A stretch of DNA of 64,000 nt, taken from the NCBI GenBank assembly GCA_024742485.1, contig JANSYK010000002.1, positions 1,798,001 to 1,862,000 of the forward strand, read 5' to 3'. The notes beneath the pieces are model-generated. The model worked only from the letters and a program-made list of their open reading frames with translations, made no database searches and was not told where the DNA came from. Below, piece by piece: positions 58,074-64,000 of this stretch. The stretch comes from Alphaproteobacteria bacterium (GTDB lineage Bacteria; Pseudomonadota; Alphaproteobacteria; Rhizobiales; Rhizobiaceae). Numbering within the stretch: position 1 is the stretch's first letter; every line of letters begins with the position of its first letter. The position numbers and the translations under genes are program-made.

Positions 58074-58851
58074 CGACCACATTCTGTTCGAGGTAACCGA
58101 CGGCGTTGCCCACCTGACGCTCAACAGACCGGCGAAGATGAATGCCATCACCGCAGCAATGGGCGGAGAGATCACCGAACTTGCGGGGCGAGTCGACACT
58201 GACGACACCATCAAGGTCCTGATCATTTCCGGTGCGGGTGATCGCGCCTTTTCCGCCGGCAGCGACGTCAATATGCTCGATGATCTGGGCACACCCTGGG
58301 AAGGACGCAACCGCGCACAATACAATCGCGACTACATTGCGCCGCTTCTCGGTCTCAGGAAACCCGCGATCGCAGCCATTGACGGGTACTGCCTCGGAGG
58401 CGGGCTGGAAGTTGCGACCTGTTGTGACATCAGGCTGGCCACACCACGCTCCAGTTTCGGCGCGCCCGAAGTACAGCGTGGTTGGCACGCCGGTTCAGGC
58501 AATACGTCGATCCTGCCGCGGCTGGTCGGCTATGGAAACGCGGCATACTGGGTTCTGACCGGAGAGATTTTTCCGGCCGAGGAAGCCCACCGGGTGGGAT
58601 TCGTGCAGAAACTCGTCGAGCCGGAGGACCTGATCGACGCGGCACTGAAAATTGCCGAAAGGCTGGCGCTCAATCCGCCGATTGCGGTGCAGTCGGCCAA
58701 GAACATTATCCGCCAGAGCCAGGGAACCTCGATTGCCCAGGGCCTGGCCTGGGAAAATGACGGCTACACCTTTTGCATGGCGACCGAGGACGCGCAGGAG
58801 GGCATGCGCGCCTTTGCGGAAAAGCGTGATCCGGTTTTTCGCGGCAGATGA
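58063..58851 (+). CDS. Enoyl-CoA hydratase/isomerase (crotonase) family
   Basis: Crotonase of 262 residues from the ATG at 58063 (GGAGAACGAC upstream). Oxyanion-hole segments FSAGSDVNML (63-72) and GYCLGGGLE (108-116) are present, and both glutamates used for hydration, Glu116 and Glu136 (GAPEVQRG), are kept, so a hydratase/dehydratase activity on a CoA thioester is plausible. It overlaps the CoA-transferase gene by 4 nt. Having it between sugar transport and galactonate dehydratase genes is unexpected. Confidence 0.9.
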   Translation: MSNDDHILFEVTDGVAHLTLNRPAKMNAITAAMGGEITELAGRVDTDDTIKVLIISGAGDRAFSAGSDVNMLDDLGTPWEGRNRAQYNRDYIAPLLGLRKPAIAAIDGYCLGGGLEVATCCDIRLATPRSSFGAPEVQRGWHAGSGNTSILPRLVGYGNAAYWVLTGEIFPAEEAHRVGFVQKLVEPEDLIDAALKIAERLALNPPIAVQSAKNIIRQSQGTSIAQGLAWENDGYTFCMATEDAQEGMRAFAEKRDPVFRGR

Positions 58852-60146
58852 CGATCCACAACAAGACGGTAATGGCAATGGATGAAGATATGAATGACAG
58901 GGTGCAAACCGGAAAGGCGCCATTGGCGGGGCTGAAGGTGCTGGACCTGACGATTGCCATGGCCGGTCCGTTATGTACCCAGCGCCTGGGAGAGATGGGC
59001 GCGGATATCATCAAGATAGAGGCGCCGGGTGGTGGTGACTTCTCGCGTCACGCACCAATGGCCGGCGTGACCAAATTCGGTGATGCCGTCTGTTATATGA
59101 CCCTCAACCAGAACAAACGCTCTCTGGTGCTGAATTTGAAGTCGGACGAGGGCAGGGCCATTCTGTATCGGATGGTCGAACAGGCCGATGTTCTGGTGCA
59201 GAATTTCCGCCCCCGTGTCGCGGTCAAGCTCGGTATTGACTACAAGACCCTGAGCGCGATCAATCCCCGCCTCGTCTGCGGCGCCATCAGCGGCTACGGC
59301 GATGAAGGTCCGATGAAGGACAGGCCCGGGCAGGACCTGCTGCTGCAATCCTTTACCGGTCTGACCATGAATGGTGGCACGGTCGACGGGCTTCCCCATC
59401 CCTCGCCTCTTTACATGGTCGACGTAACGGCCTCCCATATGGTTTGCGAGGGTATCCTTGCGGCCTTGCTGGCGCGGGCCACCAGCGGACGCGGGCAGGA
59501 AGTGAAAGTCTCCATGATGGGCGCAATCCTGGAAATGCAGTGCCAGGAGATCACGTCCTACCTGGCAGCCGATGCGCCGCCGGTTCGCGGCGCGACACCG
59601 CAGGTTTCGGTCTATCAGGAGCCGCCATACGGGGTCTATCAGTGCAAGGACGGACATCTGGCGATAGCCCAGGCCGATCTCGATAATCTCGCGGATGCGC
59701 TGTCATTGCCGCAATTGTCGGAACTCAAGGCGGGTCGCCCGCCACAGGCCGACAATCGTGCCGTGGCGAGATGGCGGGACGAGATTTACGACACCCTGTC
59801 GCAATTGCTGAAGACCGAGACCGCAGCCCATTGGGATGAGGTTCTGTCGGCAATCGGCGTGTGGTGTGTTGTCGTCAATGATTACGATGCATTTCTGCAA
59901 CATCCCCAGGCCCGGGACAGCCTGGTCAAACTGCAACACCCGGTTGGAGGCGAGTATACGGCGGTGTCACCCGGCATCCGGTTTTCTGAAAATCCGGATC
60001 CTCGATTGACGGCAGCGCCGCTATACGGCGCCAATAGCGGTCAGATCCTGAAGGAATTCGGATTCTCTGCTGATGAAGTGGACGCCTTTGCCCGTGATGG
60101 TGTGATCCACTCGAGCGAGGCATCCGCCAGCGTGGTACCGGGATGA
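58848..60146 (+). CDS. CaiB/BaiF (family III) CoA-transferase
   Basis: Second family III CoA-transferase in the window, 432 residues. N-terminal LAGLKVLDLTIAMAGPLCTQRLGEMGADIIKIEAPGGGDFSR, NFRPRVAVKLGID and SGYGDEGPMKDRPGQDLLLQSFTGL, where Asp163 is the catalytic-type aspartate. The open start adds about 25 residues before the usual N-terminus; inner ATGs at 58872, 58878 and 58890 are alternatives. It is tightly coupled to the crotonase gene (ATGA) and to dgoD (4-nt overlap). Confidence 0.92.
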   Translation: MTIHNKTVMAMDEDMNDRVQTGKAPLAGLKVLDLTIAMAGPLCTQRLGEMGADIIKIEAPGGGDFSRHAPMAGVTKFGDAVCYMTLNQNKRSLVLNLKSDEGRAILYRMVEQADVLVQNFRPRVAVKLGIDYKTLSAINPRLVCGAISGYGDEGPMKDRPGQDLLLQSFTGLTMNGGTVDGLPHPSPLYMVDVTASHMVCEGILAALLARATSGRGQEVKVSMMGAILEMQCQEITSYLAADAPPVRGATPQVSVYQEPPYGVYQCKDGHLAIAQADLDNLADALSLPQLSELKAGRPPQADNRAVARWRDEIYDTLSQLLKTETAAHWDEVLSAIGVWCVVVNDYDAFLQHPQARDSLVKLQHPVGGEYTAVSPGIRFSENPDPRLTAAPLYGANSGQILKEFGFSADEVDAFARDGVIHSSEASASVVPG

Positions 60147-61291
60147 AGATAACCGCCCTCAAGACCTTTGTGGTGCCACCGCGATGGCTTTTCCTCAAGA
60201 TTGAAACGGACGAAGGCATCAGTGGTTGGGGCGAGCCGATCCTTGAAGGACACGCTGAAACGCTTGCGGCAAAAATCTCCGAATTGGAGGATTTTCTAAT
60301 TGGCCGTGACCCGCTGCCGATCGAAGACATCTGGCAGATGATCTATCGCAATGGCTGTTATCGCGGCGGACCGGTTCTGATGAGCGCGCTGGCAGGTGTC
60401 GATATGGCGTTATGGGACATCAAGGGCCAATACCATGATGCGCCGATCCACGCCCTGCTCGGCGGCCCGGTGCGCGACCGGGTGCGCAGCTATTCCTGGA
60501 TTGGAGGCGACCGTCCGTCTGATCTCGTCGAAAGCGCCAAGGCGATGCGTTCCAGAGGCTTTGATGCGGTCAAACTCAATATTTGCAGCGAGTTGCAGAT
60601 TGTCGACAGAGCCGAGAAAATCGACGGCATCGTGGCGCAAATGGCACAATTGCGCGATGCGGTCGGCATGGAGATGGATCTGGCCTTCGATTTTCACGGC
60701 CGTGTTCATGCGCCGATGGCGAAAATCCTACTGCATGAGTTGCAGTTCCTGCGTCCGCTTTTTGTCGAAGATCCGGTGGTGCCAACCCAGATCGACACGA
60801 TGGCGGACCTTGCGCGGTCAACCACGATTCCGCTCACCACCGGAGAGCGGCTCTATTCGCGTTATGACTTCAAATCCGTGTTTGAGTCCCGGGCAGCCAG
60901 CGTCATCAATCCGGACACGGCCCATGTCGGCGGCATCTCTGAAATGGTGCGCATCGGCAATTGGGCCGAGGCCTATGACGTGGCGCTGGCGCCCCATTGT
61001 CCGTTGGGGCCGATCGCTCTGGCGGCATCGTTGCAGGTTGATGCGGTCTGCCACAACGCTTTCATTCAGGAGCAGAGCGTTGGCATCCACTACAACACCG
61101 GAGCGGATTTGGCCGACTATCTCATGGAAGGCCATGGATTCGAGCTGGAAGACGGGTATCTGAAGATACCAACCGGTCCGGGACTGGGCATCCGGGTCGA
61201 GGAAGAAACCGTGATTGAAAAGGCGCGCAAAGGGCATCGATGGCGGGCCCCCGTCTGGCGGCATGAGGATGGTTCCATTGCGGAGTGGTGA
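60143..61291 (+). CDS. dgoD: D-galactonate dehydratase
   Basis: Enolase-superfamily enzyme of 382 residues, collinear with E. coli DgoD almost end to end (PPRWLFLKIETDEGISGWGEP at the start, WRHEDGSIAEW at the end). Asp183, His185, Glu209, Glu235 and His285 fall at the same numbers as the catalytic and metal residues of the E. coli enzyme. It converts D-galactonate to 2-keto-3-deoxy-D-galactonate. The kinase gene overlaps its end. Confidence 0.93.
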   Translation: MKITALKTFVVPPRWLFLKIETDEGISGWGEPILEGHAETLAAKISELEDFLIGRDPLPIEDIWQMIYRNGCYRGGPVLMSALAGVDMALWDIKGQYHDAPIHALLGGPVRDRVRSYSWIGGDRPSDLVESAKAMRSRGFDAVKLNICSELQIVDRAEKIDGIVAQMAQLRDAVGMEMDLAFDFHGRVHAPMAKILLHELQFLRPLFVEDPVVPTQIDTMADLARSTTIPLTTGERLYSRYDFKSVFESRAASVINPDTAHVGGISEMVRIGNWAEAYDVALAPHCPLGPIALAASLQVDAVCHNAFIQEQSVGIHYNTGADLADYLMEGHGFELEDGYLKIPTGPGLGIRVEEETVIEKARKGHRWRAPVWRHEDGSIAEW

Positions 61292-62234
61292 AAACGTCCA
61301 GATCCCCGGATTGATCGGCATTGACTGGGGAACCAGCTCATTTCGGGCCTATTTGATGACGGCGGGTGGCCAGCTGTTGGATCAGGTCAGCGATCAGACC
61401 GGCATCCTGCGTGTGCAGGATCGAGATTTTGCAAAGGTGCTGACGGATGCCTGTGGCTCCTGGCTGACCGCCTGGCCCGGCATCAAAATCCTGATGTGCG
61501 GCATGATCGGCAGCCGTGGGGGCTGGCAGGAGGCGCTATATCTTTCGGGTGCCATAGGGGTATCGGAACTCTCCGCAGACCTGACGCGTGTGCCCGGCAC
61601 CAAATACGATATCGAGGTCGTTCCCGGCCTGGCCGGGCGTGATTTTTCAGGAGGCCCCGATGTGATGCGTGGCGAGGAAACCACGCTGGTCGGCGCCTTG
61701 GCGATGGGTGCTCCGCGAAGCGGTTGCTTTTGTCTGCCGGGAACCCATTCGAAATGGGTCGACCTCAAGGACGGCCGGATTTGCCGTTTTTCCACCTACC
61801 TGACGGGCGAAATGTTCGCATTGCTGCGCGAACAATCGATCCTGTCCCCCCTGATGGGTGAGGATGACCAGGACTGGTGCCCGGTCGCGCAATCCGCATT
61901 TCTCTCGGGTGTGGATATGGCAGCGGAGCCCTCCGGCCTCCTGCATCAGGTTTTTTCTCTGCGCGCCGGAATATTGACGCAGGAGACGCGGAACGAGGCA
62001 CTGTCGGCCAAATTGTCGGGTCTGCTGATTGGTACGGAACTGGCCGTTCTGAACAATGCCGGGTCAAAACGAATTGTTCTCATTGCCGCCGGTGGCATGG
62101 CAGAGCGTTATCAAGCCGCCTTGCGGCACCAGGGATACGATCCGATCATTTTCGATTCAGAGGAATGCTGTCGTCGCGGATTGGCGGAAATAGCCGCCGC
62201 ACGGTGCGCCGACATCATGGAAAACACCGGCTAG
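61269..62234 (+). CDS. dgoK: 2-dehydro-3-deoxygalactonokinase
   Basis: Kinase of 321 residues. The phosphate-binding IGIDWGTSSFRAYL is at about 17-30, followed by CGMIGSRGGWQEA, GLAGRDFSGGPDVMRGEETTLVGAL and CLPGTHSKWVDL, all DgoK hallmarks. It phosphorylates 2-keto-3-deoxy-D-galactonate at C6. The start is uncertain because it lies inside dgoD; the ATG at 61269 is chosen, with 61263 as alternative. The aldolase (DgoA) that should follow is not in the window. Confidence 0.9.
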   Translation: MVPLRSGENVQIPGLIGIDWGTSSFRAYLMTAGGQLLDQVSDQTGILRVQDRDFAKVLTDACGSWLTAWPGIKILMCGMIGSRGGWQEALYLSGAIGVSELSADLTRVPGTKYDIEVVPGLAGRDFSGGPDVMRGEETTLVGALAMGAPRSGCFCLPGTHSKWVDLKDGRICRFSTYLTGEMFALLREQSILSPLMGEDDQDWCPVAQSAFLSGVDMAAEPSGLLHQVFSLRAGILTQETRNEALSAKLSGLLIGTELAVLNNAGSKRIVLIAAGGMAERYQAALRHQGYDPIIFDSEECCRRGLAEIAAARCADIMENTG

Positions 62235-62245
62235 GAGGTACGGTT

Positions 62246-63346
62246 ATGGCGAACATCAAGAGACTGGGCGCAATGTTGGCGGAGATGGATGCCGACTGGG
62301 CCGTTTTGACGGGGGCGGATTCCGTGTGTTTTGCGACGGGCCATGTGGTGCCGATTGAAATTGGGCAGTCTCCCTTTTCCGGTGGGCCGACGGTCGCATT
62401 TGTCGGGCGGGATGGTAGCGCTGGCGTGGTTTGCCCCAACACGGATGGCGGGCAAGGCGGCGACTATGAGGAAATCGCATATGCCGGATTTGCCAATGCA
62501 GTGACCGATCAGGTCGGAAACTACCGCGCTTCCGTGTCCGAATTGATCACGCGCATCGGGCTCTCTGGTTCCGTGGCGATCGAGACATCGAGTTTTCCAC
62601 GCGCGCTGAGCGACTTGTTGCCGGACGACATGCGGCCGATGGATGTGCCGCTGGCCCGGCTGCGGGCGGTCAAGAATGAGGACGAAGTCACGCACATGGC
62701 CTTTGCGGCCAAGGTAGCGGCAGCCGGACAGAACGAGGCTCGCCGCCTGTCGGTGCCGGGCGCGTGCGAGATGGATAATTTCGGTCGCATCCGCAGCAAG
62801 ATGGAGGTGATGTCGAATGCCAGGTGCGCCTTGGCGGGGGAGTATATCACCGGGGTCGACAGAACCAGCCAGCTGGGGCTGCCGATTTCGGACCGGATTA
62901 TTGAGGCCGGTGATCCGGTGGTCTGTGATCTTGCTCCGCGTGTCGCGGGCTATTGGGGTGACAGTTGCAGTGCCTTTGTTGTCGGCGGCGAACCGACCGC
63001 GGAATATGAGCGCATGTACGACGCTGCCAAGAACACTCTTGAACTTGCCATAGCCGAATTGCGACCGGGGCTTCGAGTGTGTGATTTCGATGCGAAATTG
63101 CGGGCCCACATGAAAGGGCTTGGCTACGAATATCCGCATCATTCCGGCCACGGGATCGGCACGTCGGTTCACGAATTCCCGCGCCTTGTTCCCGATGAGA
63201 CGGCGTTGTTCGAGGAAAACATGTTCATCATGGTCGAGCCGGGCAGCTACGTTCGGGGCCTCGGAGGACTCCGCTGTGAATTCATGCTGCGCGTTACGGC
63301 AACCGGAGCGGAAGTGACGGCACCGTTTGAAATGACGTGCAAATGA
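62246..63346 (+). CDS. M24-family metallopeptidase (Xaa-Pro dipeptidase/creatinase fold)
   Basis: Pita-bread-fold protein of 366 residues. All five metal ligands are visible: Asp228 and Asp239 (VCDLAPRVAGYWGDSC), His302 (HHSGHGIGTSVHEFP), Glu331 (MVEPGSY) and Glu345 (RCEFML). The start at 62246 is fixed by AGGAGGTACGGTT, 11 nt after dgoK. Such enzymes split Xaa-Pro bonds or act as creatinase or DMSP lyase (DddP). Its presence in a sugar-acid operon is unexplained. Confidence 0.87.
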   Translation: MANIKRLGAMLAEMDADWAVLTGADSVCFATGHVVPIEIGQSPFSGGPTVAFVGRDGSAGVVCPNTDGGQGGDYEEIAYAGFANAVTDQVGNYRASVSELITRIGLSGSVAIETSSFPRALSDLLPDDMRPMDVPLARLRAVKNEDEVTHMAFAAKVAAAGQNEARRLSVPGACEMDNFGRIRSKMEVMSNARCALAGEYITGVDRTSQLGLPISDRIIEAGDPVVCDLAPRVAGYWGDSCSAFVVGGEPTAEYERMYDAAKNTLELAIAELRPGLRVCDFDAKLRAHMKGLGYEYPHHSGHGIGTSVHEFPRLVPDETALFEENMFIMVEPGSYVRGLGGLRCEFMLRVTATGAEVTAPFEMTCK

Positions 63347-63417
63347 TCCGTCGGCGATGAGAACGGTCGCCATCCAAACCGAATGATTTTGACTGGGCAG
63401 GAAGGAAAGGAGCGCGA

Positions 63418-63468
63418 ATGAGATTGACGGCCTCTCGGTGCCTGAACCCGAGTCCCGATACTGTGTAA
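63418..63468 (+). CDS. Possible 16-residue leader peptide before TRAP gene
   Basis: An ATG at 63418 with a strong ribosome site (GGAAAGGAGCGCGA) opens a 16-codon frame, MRLTASRCLNPSPDTV, ending 22 nt before the TRAP binding-protein start. The ribosome site is better than that of many full genes here. It may be a translated upstream frame coupled to the TRAP gene, or chance. Confidence 0.35.
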   Translation: MRLTASRCLNPSPDTV

Positions 63469-63476
63469 TCAATTAC
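63465..63476. promoter_or_regulatory. Palindrome GTAATCAATTAC before TRAP gene
   Basis: Inverted repeat GTAAT/ATTAC with a 2-nt spacer, 14 nt before the TRAP binding-protein start. ATTACG is repeated directly around the GGAAGGAA ribosome site. It overlaps the end of the small leader frame. Protein binding site or RNA element; low certainty. Confidence 0.3.
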
Positions 63477-63490
63477 GGAAGGAAATTACG

Positions 63491-64000
63491 ATGTCATTCA
63501 TACGAAACGCTCTGTTTGCCGGTCTGGCCACATTGGCGCTTGCCGGCACGTCCGTTGCGCAGGAATTCAATTTCAAGTTTCAATCCAGTGACCCGGCCGG
63601 TAACCCGACTTTCATAATTGAGGAAGCATGGGCAAAACAGCTTTCGGAAGCCTCGGGTGGAAGACTCAATATCACGATGCTGCCGGTCAATGCCGTCGTC
63701 AGTTACTCCGAGACCCATGACACAGTCGCAGCTGGAATTCTGGATGGGCACATTACGTCGACCGCCTATATTTCAGGCAAGGACCCCGCATTTGCGCTGA
63801 TTGGCAGCACAACGGGAGCCTGGTCATCGCCCTATGAAATGCTGCGCTACATGAACTACGGTGGCGGCAATGAGCTGTTACGGGAGCTTTTGGGCGAATA
63901 CGGTCTGTATTTCGTGGGCGCAACTTCCGGCGGGCTCGAGGCGTTTGTCTCGACGGTTCCCCTCAATGGCGTAGACGATTTGGCTGGACTGAAGATGCGC
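63491..64000 (+). CDS. TRAP transporter solute-binding protein (DctP family), 3' end cut by window
   Basis: First 170 residues of a periplasmic TRAP binding protein with a signal peptide (about 1-23, ending GTSVAQ). The mature part FNFKFQSSDPAGNPTFIIEEAWAKQLSEASGGRLNI and VAAGILDGHIT are DctP-like. The window ends just after GLKMR, so here the conserved substrate-clamp arginine is present, unlike the TRAP protein at the left edge. The ribosome site is GGAAGGAAATTACG. It follows the dgo operon by 144 nt and is probably a separate transport system. Confidence 0.9.
   Translation, partial: MSFIRNALFAGLATLALAGTSVAQEFNFKFQSSDPAGNPTFIIEEAWAKQLSEASGGRLNITMLPVNAVVSYSETHDTVAAGILDGHITSTAYISGKDPAFALIGSTTGAWSSPYEMLRYMNYGGGNELLRELLGEYGLYFVGATSGGLEAFVSTVPLNGVDDLAGLKMR

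Overview
The window is about 58-60% GC by eye, densely coded and operonic. It has the gene style of an alphaproteobacterium, most likely a Hyphomicrobiales (Rhizobiales) member and possibly marine-associated. The signs are TRAP and CUT1/CUT2 ABC transporters, a dimethylglycine-dehydrogenase-like flavoprotein, many FadR-type GntR regulators and frequent ATGA/GTGA/TGATG stop-start overlaps. The taxon is inference. I see no rRNA, tRNA, CRISPR array, insertion sequence or phage gene. Both edges cut TRAP transporter genes.

Layout. (1) 1-6.3 kb: a TRAP transporter, an intradiol (hydroxyquinol/catechol-type) dioxygenase, a malonyl-CoA-synthetase-like ligase and a GntR regulator, closed by a clear terminator. 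(2) 6.4-10.8 kb, minus strand: an exported metallo-beta-lactamase-fold hydrolase, an FMN-dependent 2-hydroxyacid dehydrogenase, an exported 3D-domain protein and an M20 amidohydrolase. (3) 10.9-18.6 kb: a GntR regulator with two winged helices, an SDR, an L-galactonate-5-dehydrogenase-like ADH and a CUT2 sugar ABC transporter, all leftward. Divergent from them are a tagaturonate-reductase-like enzyme and an IclR regulator. The set fits L-galactonate to tagaturonate to altronate. (4) 18.8-24.8 kb: two amine-oxidising flavoproteins, a TetR regulator and a PlsB-like acyltransferase. (5) 25.1-26.4 kb: a soluble Aer-type PAS protein with a degenerate chemoreceptor-like region. (6) 26.5-41.4 kb: a large sugar-acid locus. 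It holds a Gfo/Idh oxidoreductase, a MaoC / leaderless binding-protein-like / CaiB trio, a CUT1 ABC transporter, two enolase-superfamily dehydratases, a RhaM-type mutarotase, an RraA-type aldolase, a split UxaA-type dehydratase, a BDH2-like SDR and a cog3618-type lactonase. The content resembles known L-fucose pathways. (7) 41.5-44.6 kb: a flavin monooxygenase and cupin pair, divergent from an AraC regulator. (8) 44.8-50.2 kb: a peptide/oligosaccharide-type ABC transporter with a fused double ATPase and a convergent Tat-exported binding protein. (9) 50.7-64 kb: a DgoR-like GntR regulator, a GH105-like glycoside hydrolase, an SDR, an AraFGH-like ABC transporter, an aldose-epimerase-like protein, a crotonase, a CaiB protein, DgoD, DgoK, an M24 peptidase and the start of another TRAP system.

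The common theme is uptake and oxidation of plant- or algal-type sugars, sugar acids and uronates to 2-keto-3-deoxy acids. Two separate sugar-acid loci each carry a hydratase (MaoC or crotonase) next to a CaiB-type CoA-transferase, which is not explained by textbook sugar-acid routes. All three sugar ABC operons have a strong hairpin immediately after the binding-protein gene, consistent with making more binding protein than membrane parts.

The most notable items are the cytosolic binding-protein-like gene between MaoC and CaiB, the soluble Aer-PAS protein, the multi-dehydratase fucose-like operon, the paired TTATnnnATAA operator candidates, and several palindromes and hairpins between genes. 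All functions are assigned from sequence motifs read by eye; no database search was run.
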